Source of the DNA: Phaeosaccion multiseriatum
Taxonomy: Eukaryota > Ochrophyta, other classes
Length of the DNA: 64,000 nucleotides
Direction of reading: 5' to 3'
Assembly: GCA_965112735.1 (NCBI GenBank)
Contig: OZ218962.1
Span: 2,170,001 to 2,234,000 of the forward strand
In this document: positions 42,961-55,127 of the stretch, piece after piece
Layout of the letters: each line of letters opens with the position of its first letter
Numbering within the stretch: position 1 is the first letter of the stretch
The notes under the pieces: generated by a model
Told to the model about the DNA's origin: nothing
The model's database searches: none
What the model saw: the letters and a program-made list of their open reading frames with translations, nothing else
Translations under genes and position numbers: made by a program

Positions 42961-45900
42961 ATGACGATGGAGAGTCTATTGCGTGCTGCGATCCGGGTGG
43001 TCCCCGCCCAGCGAGAGGACTATGAGGCTATGGAGAGGCACGACGACGCACACATCAAAGGCATCCCCATTACGGACGACCTGTCGCCTGAGGAATGCAC
43101 TGCCAAAGCCCTCGCTCCACTCAGAGACGCTCTCCTTCTCACCTCCTCCTCTCCTCCTTCGAGAAAGAGCGGGAGCAGCAGCTGCAAGACAGGAAATTCT
43201 AAGGGCGAGCAGGCTTCCCTCTCGTGGGAGCTGCTGGCGAAGCCGTGCTCAGCGCTGTTTGAAGAGGGGCCTGACTGCGGCCGCGAGTCCGACGAGGAGC
43301 AGGAGGAGACTGCGTACGAAGGCTGTGGTACCCTCTCCGTTCAAAAGGCGCTGCTCGTGGTGCTGTACCGGTGCCTCATGATGACAGGAGACGACGCCGG
43401 AGACGGAGGCAGGCAAGGGAGGTGAGAGTGAGATGGGAAGAGGAAGGTCGGAGGGAGTGTGAAGTGTTTCCCCCGTTGATCGGAGCATGCCAACGTTCTC
43501 CAACAGAAAGATCGGCTGAGTCCGTCTCGCTCCTCCTTCTCCTCCTTCTCCTTCTCCTCCTCCTCCTCCTCCTCCTCCTCCCCTCCTCCTTGGATAATCT
43601 GTGCCGAAAAAATAGTAGCCGCAGCAGCAGCGGGGCGTCGTCGTCTTCCTCTGCCCATCCACTGCCATCCAGCGCCTCGTGGTGTGCTGCTGAGATATAC
43701 CTGCATATTCTCGGGAGACAAGGTAAGGGGAGGGTATACAGGCACAGAGGAAGAGCAAAGCAGAGAAGAGTACGCGAAGACAAGTGTGCATTCCCACTTT
43801 GCTGGGGGGGGGGAGCAGTGATTGGACCGTTCCTCGAGCCGATATCTTCTTCTTTTATCCTTTGGGTCTGATCTGTCCCTCCTCCTCCTCCTCCTCCTTC
43901 TTCTTCTTCTTCTTCTTCTTCTTCTTCTTCTTCTTCTTCTTCTTCTTCTTCTTCTTCTTCTTCTTCTTCTTCTTCTCCTCCTCTTCCTCCTCCTTCCTCC
44001 TCCTCCTCGCCCTCCTCCTCCTCCTACTCCTCGTCCTCATCCTCCTCTTCCTCCTCCTCCTCCTCCCTCTCCTCCTCCTTCTTCTTCTTCTTCTCCCCCC
44101 CCCCCTCCTCCTCCTCCTCCTCCTCCGTGAGGTGCATCGGCCTATGGAGCCTTCCAAGCGGCTCCTTTTGGCCTCATTCTCACCAACATGTGGAACTGGA
44201 GCCGAAGTAGCGGCAGCAGCAGCACCACCAAGAGCAAGGGAAGGTGAGCATGAAGGGTACCCGCAAAGTCTCAGTCCTGTTGTTGTTGTTGTTGTCGGTG
44301 TTGGTGGTGGTGGTGGTTGTTGTTGTTGTTGTTGTTGTTGTTGCTTGTCCGCTCACGGCTTCCCCTACACTATCTGTCTCGCACCCTGTCCCTCCTCTTC
44401 CTTCTCCAATGTGTTTCATTTTCCTGCTACAACGAATTGCTTGGGCCTGGGCTTCGGGCCTGGCAGCGAGGCGGCTCCGGCAAGGCGAGGCAGCAAGAAG
44501 CGGAAACTCACAGAGGACGACGCCGATGCCCCCCCCGCTGGCGACGACGATGCGAATGCCGAACGCGACAGCGATAGTGATGAGGACAGTGGAGACGACA
44601 GTGGACAAGAGGACACTGGTGGGGTGGTTGGAGGCCCTCGGGGCAAGGCCAGCAAGAGAGGAGGAGGGGGAGGAGGGGGGGGGATGCATGAGAAGCAGTT
44701 GGTGATGCGGGCGGCAGATCTGTTGACGGCCCTCCACAGCGCTGTGAGTAGCGGTGTTACTGGCCTCACAGTTGGTGAGGTGGATGGGGAGGGGGGACAG
44801 CAGCACTCGGATCTTTTGGGCAAGTTGGCGGAGGTGCAAGTGGGGTTCCTCGTCATGGCCTTGCTCAAAGGGTGAGTGAGTGGAGAGGAGGAGCAAAAGG
44901 AGGAGGAGGAGAAGGGGCGGGGTACTCGCACTTGATAGCAGCAAGCCAAGTCATCGTCTTCTTTTCACCGGCACGCTTGATTGAATGCCTCGTCTCCCTC
45001 CCTCCCTCCCTCCTTCCTTCCTTCCCTCCTTCCCTCCTTGACCTGTCCACCTCCCTCTATGCTCATTGCCCTTTCCCTTGTGCTTGTTTGTCCCTTCAGC
45101 CACAAGACCCTCCTCTCCACCGCATCGCAGGCCATGGTATCCCTGTCCACACTGAGCTCCGGCCCCACCGGGGGAAGCGCCTCTGTCGTCCTGAACACCT
45201 TACTGCCGCTGCTCCTCATGCAGGTGCGTGCGTGTGTGTGTGCGTGTGTGTGTGCGTGCGTGCGTGTGTGTGTGCGTACGTACGTGTGTGCTTGGCTTTC
45301 AGTTACATTTTGTTTTGATCCTTTGGGTGGGGAGAGGGGTAAGGGGGGAGGGGGGTGGGGTGTGCAGGTGTGTGGGTGGGTGGGTGGTGAATGGGTGGTA
45401 TAATAAAGTAGTCCATCTCTATGTGTGTGTACGTCATCTGACTGATCTCCCACTTAACGTGATGATGGCTCAGGCGGGGAAGCCGGACGTACCTGCCAAG
45501 CCCAAGGACAGAATCAAGGTGCACCGGCAGGTCAGTGAGGGAGTGGAGGGAAGGAGTAAGTGAGTGAGGGAGTGGGTGAGAGGCGCAACCCATGATGACG
45601 TCAAAAGTGCATCTGCAATACATCCACTGCCATCCATCGTGACACGTCATGCCCCGTCCGTGCTTCCCTTACTTCCTTCCTTCCGTCCTTCCTGGAGCTG
45701 TTTGGTGCTCTCTGCGTAGCTTTCCTTTCTCACCATGGCTCTCGCTACCCTCCTCCTCCTCCTCCTCCTCCTCCTCCTCCTCCTCCTCCTCCTCCTCCTC
45801 CTCCTCCTCCTCCTCTCCTCCTCCTCCTCCTCCTCACCCGCCTCATCGTCGTCCTCCTCCTCCTCCTCCTCCTCCTCCTCCTCCTCCTTCTCCTCCTCCT

Positions 45901-48900
45901 CATCCTCCTCCTTCTCCATCAGGTGATTGTTGTGGTGTCTGCAATCTCGGAGGCTCTTGAGGAGAAGCGGAAAGCGGGAGGAGGAGGAGGAGGAGGAGGA
46001 GGAGCGGAGGAGGAGCGCATAACGGCACCACAGCCACAGCAGAAGACGACGACGAACAAGAACGGGAAGAAGACAATGAAACCGCCACGGAAGAGAGGGG
46101 AAGAGGCTGAGGATGAGTCAGGGGAGGAGGAGGATGATGATGATGACGATGATGATGACTTCATCGAAGGCTGCCCTTCAGACAAGAGCGCCACGCAAGA
46201 GAGGGAGAGCAAAGCCGGCATCAAAGAGCAACAACAAGATGGCCGAGAGGGAGGAGGAGGAGAGGGGAGAGGAGGAGGGGTGATCTACTGCCCGCTGCTG
46301 GTGTTACTGCAGCACCTGTCCGTGAAAGTGCCCGAGCGGGCAGAACTGAGAAGGCGCGTGTCCACTGCCATCGCCACCCTCCTTCCCGCCACCAGCACCG
46401 CTTCGAGACGAAGGTGAGTGAATGAGTGAGTGAGTGAGGGAGGGGGGGGTGGGAGAGAGAGAGAGGGAGTGAGTGAGGGAGTGAGTCAGCGAGATATATG
46501 CACATGGGGTACCATCTGAGTCACAGCACAAGCAGCTTCCTCTCCTTCTGTACCTGAAAAGGCCATTCTGTGATGAGAAGCTTACTCACCGTTTGCCCTC
46601 ATGCCTTTCTCTCCATGTATCCACTGCCATCCCCCCCTCCCCCCCATCCTCTGCCATCCACCAAGATACATTGCCTTCGTGGGCAAGATGGGCGTGAGTG
46701 CCAAGATCGCCCACCGGGGGTTCGCAGTCGAGGTATCGCACAAGCTCCTCCCGGAAACCTGGCTCTGGGAAGTGGAGGGGAGGGAAGAGGCAGGGACAGA
46801 GGCAGGGACTGAGGCGGAGGAGATAAGGATGTCGCATCGCCCCCTCTCGAAGAGCGATGCTGGGGCTGCTAACGGCCGTATCACCAACTGCCATAGCGGT
46901 GGAGCCGCTCTGTTCGACGTTGTGGTCCGACGTTGCGGCGACAAGGCCCCTACAGTGCGCTCCAAGGCTGTAAGTGCCCCCTCCCCCCCCACTCACACAT
47001 TCACTCACTCACTCACTCACTCACTCACTTACCCACTCACTCACTCATTCACACACTCACTCACTCATTCACACACTCACTCACTCATTCACACACTCAC
47101 TCACTCAACTCGCCCACTCACTCACTCACTGACTGACTGACCGACTTGACATTTCCACACCTCTATTCATACGTAATTCTTACGTTGATTCCTGTAAGTC
47201 AATAAAATCCCCTCCTCCATTCCCATTCCTACATGCACGCCTTTGACATCTGCCCATCCCGCCGCCTCCTACCCCCCCCGGGGTCCCTTAGGCCTCTGCC
47301 CTGTGTGGTGTGCTGCAGCTTATTACGGCAGGGGAGAGAGTGCTCTCCGCGAAGGAAAGGGAGTCGACCGCAGCAGCAGCGGCGGCAGCAGTTGGTGATA
47401 CAGAGGGTGTGGAAGAAGAGAGCGAGGAACGCTCCACGGACCGTTCTTCTTGCCCCGCCGGACTCCGCCTCATGGCCAGCCGCATGAGGTGAGCCGCCGG
47501 TCCATCCCACTGCCGTCCCTCCCTCGTTCTCTCTTCTATTTCTTTCTCTCTCTCACGCACCTGGGGGACCCCCCTCTCTCTCTCCTTCTCTTATGTCGTC
47601 TCTCCCCCTCTCTCTCCCTGCCCCCCGTTTCTCTCTCTCACTCCAATCCCCTCTCTCTCTCTCACCCTCTCTCAACTCTCTCTCTCCCTCAGCGGCGACA
47701 ACCAAGTGCTGAACACGCTCCGGCAGCGTATCCTCGACGCTAAAGCCACCGTCAGGAGAAACGCCGTGTGTGCGCTCGAAGCCCTCCTCCTGCTGCAGCG
47801 TCAGAAGAGCCTCTCGGCAGAGCAGTTGGTGGTACAGCAGCAGCCAAAGCAGCAGCAGCAGCAGCAGCAGCAGTTGGTGGTACAGGAGCGCTCCTTGTTG
47901 CCGGGGAGGGACGTGCGGTTGCTGGAAGAGCGCTGCAACGATGTGTCGCTGTCCACACGCAAGGCGGCGGTGTCGGCATTGAGCAACTTACTCCTGGCCT
48001 GCCCGATGGACGAGGTGAGGAGGGGATACGGGAGGGGAAGGGGGGGGGAGGGGAGGGAGGGAGGCACACACACATATATATATTATATATATATGTATAT
48101 GTATATATGCACGCACGCACACGCACGCACACACACACACACTCACTGACTCACACACACATACTCACTGACTCACACACTCACACACTCCCACTGCTCC
48201 ACAACCCAACCCCTCCCCCCATGCATGCGTCTGCTCTTTTCCTCTCCATTCTCCAGACGCTGCAGCTGGCCTGGGTCCGCTCTGTGCTGCCGTTGGTGAG
48301 CGATCCGGAGGCGTCCTGCCAAGCTAGGGTCGTCGATCTGTGCCAGCAGGTTGGTGATACACAACAAAGGTCAAATGACGAACTAGTTAGTCCTGTACAA
48401 CCAAACCAAAAAAATTTCCGCCTACGATATGCGATTTCATTTACATTGATTGCCATCCCTCCTGCCGGCTAGGCTTTGCTTGTTTACAACCAAAGATATA
48501 CCTAAGACTGTTATAAGGCGATGATGCCCTTCCCTGACCCGCCTTCCTTCCTCCCATCCCTCCCCCCCCACCCTTTGTGTGCTCTGCTCCACTCTACTCT
48601 GTACCCGTGTGTGTGTGCGCGTGCGTGTGTTCGTGTGTGTGTGCGTGTATGCGTGCGTGTTTGCGTGGGTGTGTGCGTGGGTGCGTGCGTGCGTGTATCC
48701 ATGGGTGTGTGCGTGTATCCACCCCATGTAGGTGATTGTCCAGCGCGTTGTGCGGTGGCATGAGGAGGCGGTGCTTCTGCCCACCGGGGGAGGCTCCAGG
48801 GGGGCTGCCAAGACGGGCAAGCGGCGGGGAAAGCAGCAGCAGCAGCATCAACAGGAGGAGTTGGTGGTACAGCAGGGAGGTGCTTCATTTGCGGTGTGGC

Positions 48901-51601
48901 GCCTGTTGAGTCTCACAACTGTCGGAGACGGGCACAAGAGTCTCAAGAAGGTGAGAAAGAGGAGGAGGAGGGGGAGGAGGAGGAGGAGGAGGAGGAGGAG
49001 GAGGAGGAGGAGGAGGGGGAGGAGGAGGAGGAAGGGAGGGAGGAGGAGGAAGGGAGGGAGGAGGAGGAGGAGGAGGGGGAGGAGGAGGAGGAAGGGAGGG
49101 AGGAGGAGGAGGAGGAGGAGGAAGTGGAGGAAGAGGAGGAGGTGGAAGAAGAGGAGGAGGAGGAGGAGGAGGAGCAGCAGCAGCAGGAGCAGCAGCAACA
49201 GGAGGAGGAGGCGGGAGAATATGAAAGGCAGAGTTGTGCCTGGAGTTGTGAGCTCAGAGAAGCTCTTGGAGTACCCTCCCGTGCAGAGGGAGGGGTGGGT
49301 GGGGAAGGGGGAGGAGGCCATCTCACACATCACACGAGGGAAGGAGAAAGGATCATCTCCTCTTGCCTTCCTCTTACGCCCCCCCCTCTTCTTGTCTTCC
49401 TCTCCTCTCCTCCCCCTCCCCCCCTCTCTCTCACAAGGCAATCTCTCTGATGATGCGACGCGGTGAGGAGAACGGCTTTGCGTCTCAACCGGTGCTCAGG
49501 GCTCTCCGAGACGCGGCGGTTCTGGCCCTCCCGGACAAGAGGAAGGGGGACAGTACCACATCCACCGCCGCAGTCACAGATGTCACAGCTGTCACAGATG
49601 GAGGTGCATCGTATCACCAACACGGCATGATGGACGAGGGTGATGATGAAGCAGACGCCACTCACGGCCATAGCGGCGAGGGAGAGGAGGAGCAGCCGCA
49701 GGGGGGGCAGTTGGTGATACAGGAGGAAGAGAAGGACGAGGAGGAGGTCGAGGGGGAGGAGGAGCTTGCCGCCTTGGGTCGGGCTCTTGCCCCTGCCGAT
49801 AAGTCCGCTGTTCGCAGAGGGGCGTGGATTCTGCTGGAGGCCTTCCTAGCTATCGTGAGTACTTGGTGGCAGTCCGTGAGCTTGCTTGATTGTCTGCTGG
49901 CCTGCTCCTTTTGCGTGCTCGCTTCCTTGCTTCGATTTTCTTGCTACCTTGACAACTTTGAGGTCTTCTTCTTCTTCTTCTTCTTCTTCTTCTTCTTCTT
50001 CTTCTTCTTCTTCTTCTTCTTCTTCTTCTTCTTCTTCTTCTTCTTCTTCTTCTTCCTTCTTCTCTCACGCGGCGCACACGCACTCGCAGTCGCGCTTCTC
50101 CCTCTTCAGAGTCCTATTGAGTCTAACAAAAGGCCCATGATTGTTATCGGGGCGGTGTGTATATCTCTCTCTTCCGGCCTTCTTTAACCCTCCGCCTCCT
50201 TTCCTTCCCTTCCCCCCTCTTCGAAGAACTCGAGTGCTCTCGGTGGTGCCAGTGCCGCAGGTGTCACCGTTGGCGACGACTGCCTGAATGCCAAGGCCAA
50301 GAAGGCAAAGGGGGGCAAGAAGCAGCAGCAGCAGCAGAAGCCAGAGTCATCATCATCAGCCTCCTCCTCTTCTTCTTCTCCCTCCTTTCCAAACGGGGCC
50401 ACTTTCGTTGTCCGGTGCTGGCATCTCATCAAAGGTATGTTGTTGCACTGTTGTTGCACTGTTGTTGCAGTGCCGTTACGTTACATTGTCTTGTGCTCTC
50501 CTGTTCCCCTGTCTCTCTCCCCATCTCTGTCTCCGCCTGTTGGACGAATGTCGTTTGTGTTCTTCCCCTTGAAACTCAACGTGCGTGTTGGTGCTCCAAC
50601 ATGTCTTACTCTCTCCTCCCCACAGGGGGCATGGTGACCGGTTCACAGATGGCGGGGCGCGAGGCAGAGGCCGCAGAGGCGGACGGACGACGCGTGTTAC
50701 AGGTGTGAGGATTGGAACTGCGGAGTGCAGAATAGAGTAGAGCAGTTGGTGATACACAGCCGAGCAGAGCAGTTGGTGATACACAGCCGAGCAGGGCAGA
50801 GAGCGCCCCCCCAATCGTCACAGAAATCCCCCCTTCTTTTACGTCTCCTCCTCCTACCTACCCACCCTCCTTCCTCTACTCGCTCCTACCCGTACACATT
50901 CACCCACCCCCTCTACCCTAACCAAACCTACGGTACTCCCCCCCCCCTCCCTCGCTCCTAACCTATACGCTTCTACGCTCCACGCCTCCACCCATATGCC
51001 TCCACCCACCCGCCCTTCCAGGTGATGGCCAGCCTGGCGGGTTCCATCCCTGCCTCCTCTGCCACTCCTCTCGCTGCTGAGCTTCTCCTCTCCCTCGAGG
51101 CCCTTCACACACCGCCCAAGACATCCGCAGCCGTCGCCAAGGCGCTTACTCAGGTACGTACGTAACCCCTTACGTGTGATATCGATATCGGCTGTGGGGT
51201 CGATACTGCGCATCGACATTGTCATCGTGGGATGATTCATGATTCCCCCTTATTTTCTTTGGGACTGAACGGAACTTTCACTTTCCCTTCAACGAACTTA
51301 CGTACGTATCTTATCTTCCACGTGCTTGTGTGTGTGTATGTGCGTGTGTGCATGCGTGTGTGCTATGTGGGCATGCGTGTGCGCGCGTGTGTGTGTGCGT
51401 ATGTGTGTGCGCGCGTGGCCATACCCCCCCCCCCACCCACCCACCCACCCACCCACCCCAGCTGTGCTTCTCCAAGGCCCCCAGCCCGGAGAGCGGCGTG
51501 AGCATGTGCGAGGAGTGGGTCAACAAAGCGCTGCCCCTGTGGGAGGGAGTCTTGCAGACCTTCGTACAGGTGGGTGCGTGCTGATGGCAGCAGATGGGTG
51601 G

Positions 51602-51632
<31 letters not shown>

Positions 51633-54600
51633 AAGATGGCAGCAGATGTGTGGAGATGGCAACAGATGGATGGAGATGACAACAGAGGTGGACATGTGTG
51701 TTGGGATGGCAGCAGAAGGGTGGAGATGTGTGTGGACATGGCATCACTATAGTCGCATTTAACCTTCTCTCCCTTCTCTCCCCACCCCACCCGCCCACCC
51801 ACCCCCCCCTACCCTCTTCCACCTCACCAAACCGACGCTCTTCATGACGTCACCCTCCCCATCTCCTTTATGACGTCACCCTCTTCCTCTCCTTTATGAC
51901 GTCACCCTCTTCCTCTCCTTTATGACGTCACCCTCTTCCTCTTCCTTCATGTCCTCCCTCCTTGTACTTTCTACCCCATGTAGGACGGCTTGGGCGGCCT
52001 GAGTGGGCATCCGGGGCTGAGCAGCTGCACCAAGAAGGGGGGCGCCTTGGAGCTGGTGGAGAGGGCGCTCTTCATCATCGGCGAGGCGGTGCGTAAGATT
52101 ACGTACTCGTACATTACCTTTTCGCCCTTCCCTCCCTTCCTCCCTTGCCCCCGGTCCCTGCCCATACACCTCCAATGCACCCCTGAACAACTAACCTCTG
52201 CCCCATATGCCTCCAACACCCCCCTATATGTTACTTCGAAGTACATATATATACATATATATACCCCATATGCCTCCAACACCCCCCTATATGTTACTTC
52301 GAAGTATATATATATTATCAATATATATATATGTATACATATGTACGTTATATGCATATAAATGGCATCCCTCCCCCCCCCTACCCATGTGCATCCCAGG
52401 TAATGGTGGGGTTTAAGGCTGACGAGGAGGGTCCAAGCAGCGGGGCCTCGGCCTCGGACGGGCCCAGAGCACCCAAGTACAAAGTGTCAGGCTCCCTCGT
52501 CAAGGTGGTGCAGGTCAGTCAGGCAGGCAGCCAGTCAGTCAGTCAGGCATATGGGCAGCCAGCCAGGCAGGCATGTGCATTGCAAGTCAGGCAGTCAGTC
52601 ATCAAGCAGCCTATCAGTCACTCAGTCAGTCAGTCAGGCAGCCAATCAATCACTCAGTCAACCAGTCAGTCAGTCAGTCAGGCAGTCAGTTATCAGACAG
52701 CCAATCAATCACTCAGTCAACCAGTTAGTCAGTCAGGCAGTCAGTTATCAGGCAGCCAATCAATCACTCAGTCAACCAGTCAGTCAGTCAGGCAGTCAGT
52801 TATCAGGCAGCCAATCAATCACTCAGTCAACCAGTCAGTCAGTCAGGCAGTCAGTTATCAGGCAGCCAATCAATCACTCAGTCAACCAGTCAGTCAGTCA
52901 GGCAGTCAGTTATCAGGCAGCCAATCAATCACTCAGTCAACCAGTTAGTCTGTCAGGCAGTCAGTTATCAGGCAGCCAATCAATCACTCAGTCAACCAGT
53001 CAGTCTGTCAGGCAGTCAGTTATCAGGCAGCCAATCAATCACTCAGTCAACCAGTTAGTCTGTCAGGCAGCCAATCAATCACTCAGTCAACCAGTCAGTC
53101 ACGCAGGCAATAAGTCAGTGCGAGCAACCACCCCCAAGCGCCACCACAAACGCCCCGTCTCTCTCCCCTCTCTCTTCTCTCCCCTCTCTCCTCTCCCCTC
53201 TCCTCTCCCTTCCCCTCCTCTCTCCCCTCTCCTCTCTCCTCTCCCCTCTCCTCTCCCTTCCCCTCCTCTCTCCTCTCCCCCCCCCCCTCCAACCTTAGGT
53301 CCTCCTGCCCCCCTTCCTGCCTGCCGGGAAGGGCAGCAAATCGGACAGAGGCCCGCCTGTGCCTGACACGGTTCGAGCGCTTGCCTTCGTCTCGCTCGGT
53401 GAGGGAGGGAGGGAGGGAGGGAGGGAGGGGGTGGGTGGGGGCGGAGCGGGGGAGCGAGCGAGCGAGGGAAAGAGGGAGGGAGTGAGGGACGCAGGATGCG
53501 GGCAGTGTGTATCCGTGGAGACAGAGAGAGACACACCCGTATCGCAGAGACAGAGGTCGGGGCCGGCTGTGTGGGTTCAATCAAGGCATGTGATCAGTTA
53601 GCAAGTTTGTAGCAGACAGATCGTCATGGCCAGCTGTGTGGGTTCAATCCATGCAAGCAGTTCAGGAAGTTTGAAGTTTGCAACGTGTGAGCTCTCATGT
53701 TTCTCTCTCTCACTTCCTCCCTCGTGCCTCCAGCCCCCTCATCTCCCCATCCCCTCACCCATCCCCTGCCATCCACTGCTCCATCCCCCCACCCGCTCCC
53801 CTCCCCATCCACTGCCATCCCTTGCCCCACAGGCAAGCTTTGCCTGGTGAATCGCTCTCTCGCCAAGAGCTCCGTAACCGTCCTCGTCAGAGAGCTCTCT
53901 ACCGCCACCAGGTCCGTACCTTCCTTACATACCTACTTACGCCTACATGTGTGCTTACGTAACATGCTTGCGTACACAGTTACGCGAGATTCGCATACTT
54001 ACAAGAGGGCACACACACACTACACTAGATGGCACTAGATGGCTTCTCTCCTTCTTTTACTTTTCTCTCCTGTCCCAGGGCCGGGGAGTAAAGAAGATAC
54101 ACCCTTCATTCATCGTGCAATCTCCTTACATATCTTTGTCCTCCTCATCCTCCTAATCCTCCTCCTCCTCCCCCTCCTCCTCCTCCTCCTCCTCCAGCGC
54201 TGCGGTGCGCAGTAACGCTCTTGTGGTGTTGGGCGACCTTTGCATCCGTTACACGGCGATGGTGGACCGTTACATTCCGGTCATGGCCATCTGTCTGCAG
54301 GTGCGTGCAGGCGTGGGTGTGTGGGGTGGTGCGTGCGTGTGAGTGGGTGCGGGCGTGTGTGCGTCACTTAGACCTCTCCTGTAGGAGGTGTTGGGTGTGT
54401 CACCTTAGCCTCTCGTCTGTCGTGCTCTTGAGGCAACAACTCTGGGCCGAGAGGATGGGGTGGGAGGATGGCAGTCGATGGAGGGGGGTGGGGGGATGGG
54501 AGTGCATGGAGGGGGAAGAGGCTCGCAATGGGGCTCCCCTGCTTAGACAAAGACCTACCTCCCTCCCTCACTGCCTCCCTCGCCGTCTTCCCTCCTCCCT

Positions 54601-55096
54601 ACCTACCTCCCTACCTCCCTCTCAACCATCAGGACGACCACCCCCTCGTGCGCCGCCACGCTATCCTCCTGGTATCACAACTCCTCCTCCAAGACTATGT
54701 CAAATGGCGAGGCCTTCTCCTGTACAGCTTCCTCGCCACCCTTGTGGATGAGGACAAGGCTATTCGTAGCCTCGGCACCTTCACGCTCACGCAGCCATTG
54801 CTCAGCAAGTGCCCCAAAATGTAAGACGCACGCACGCACCCACCCACCCACCCACCCACCCACCTACACACGCAGGCACCCATCCACCCACCCACCCACC
54901 CACCCACACATGCAGGTTTACGACGGTTTACTCCTTTGCACCTCTCATGTCCTACACTCTGTTCTAGTCATCATCCCTCCCTGTCTGTCTTTGCTTTGTC
55001 TCGTCACCTCACTTCCTCCCTGCTCTACCCCTTCCTCTCCCCTCTGTACCCGCCCATCCGCCTCCCTCTGTCCCTGCCCATATGCCTACCTGTCTA

Positions 55097-55127
<31 letters not shown>

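Noticed and set aside
52331-53366. Ser/Gln-rich protein of about 270 residues
   Set aside because: It is a reading of the intronic 55-bp minisatellite; flanking condensin exons splice around it in phase.
53555-53660. GGTTCAATC segments resembling tRNA T-loops, present twice
   Set aside because: They are a short duplicated intronic segment (GCTGTGTGGGTTCAATC) with no cloverleaf.
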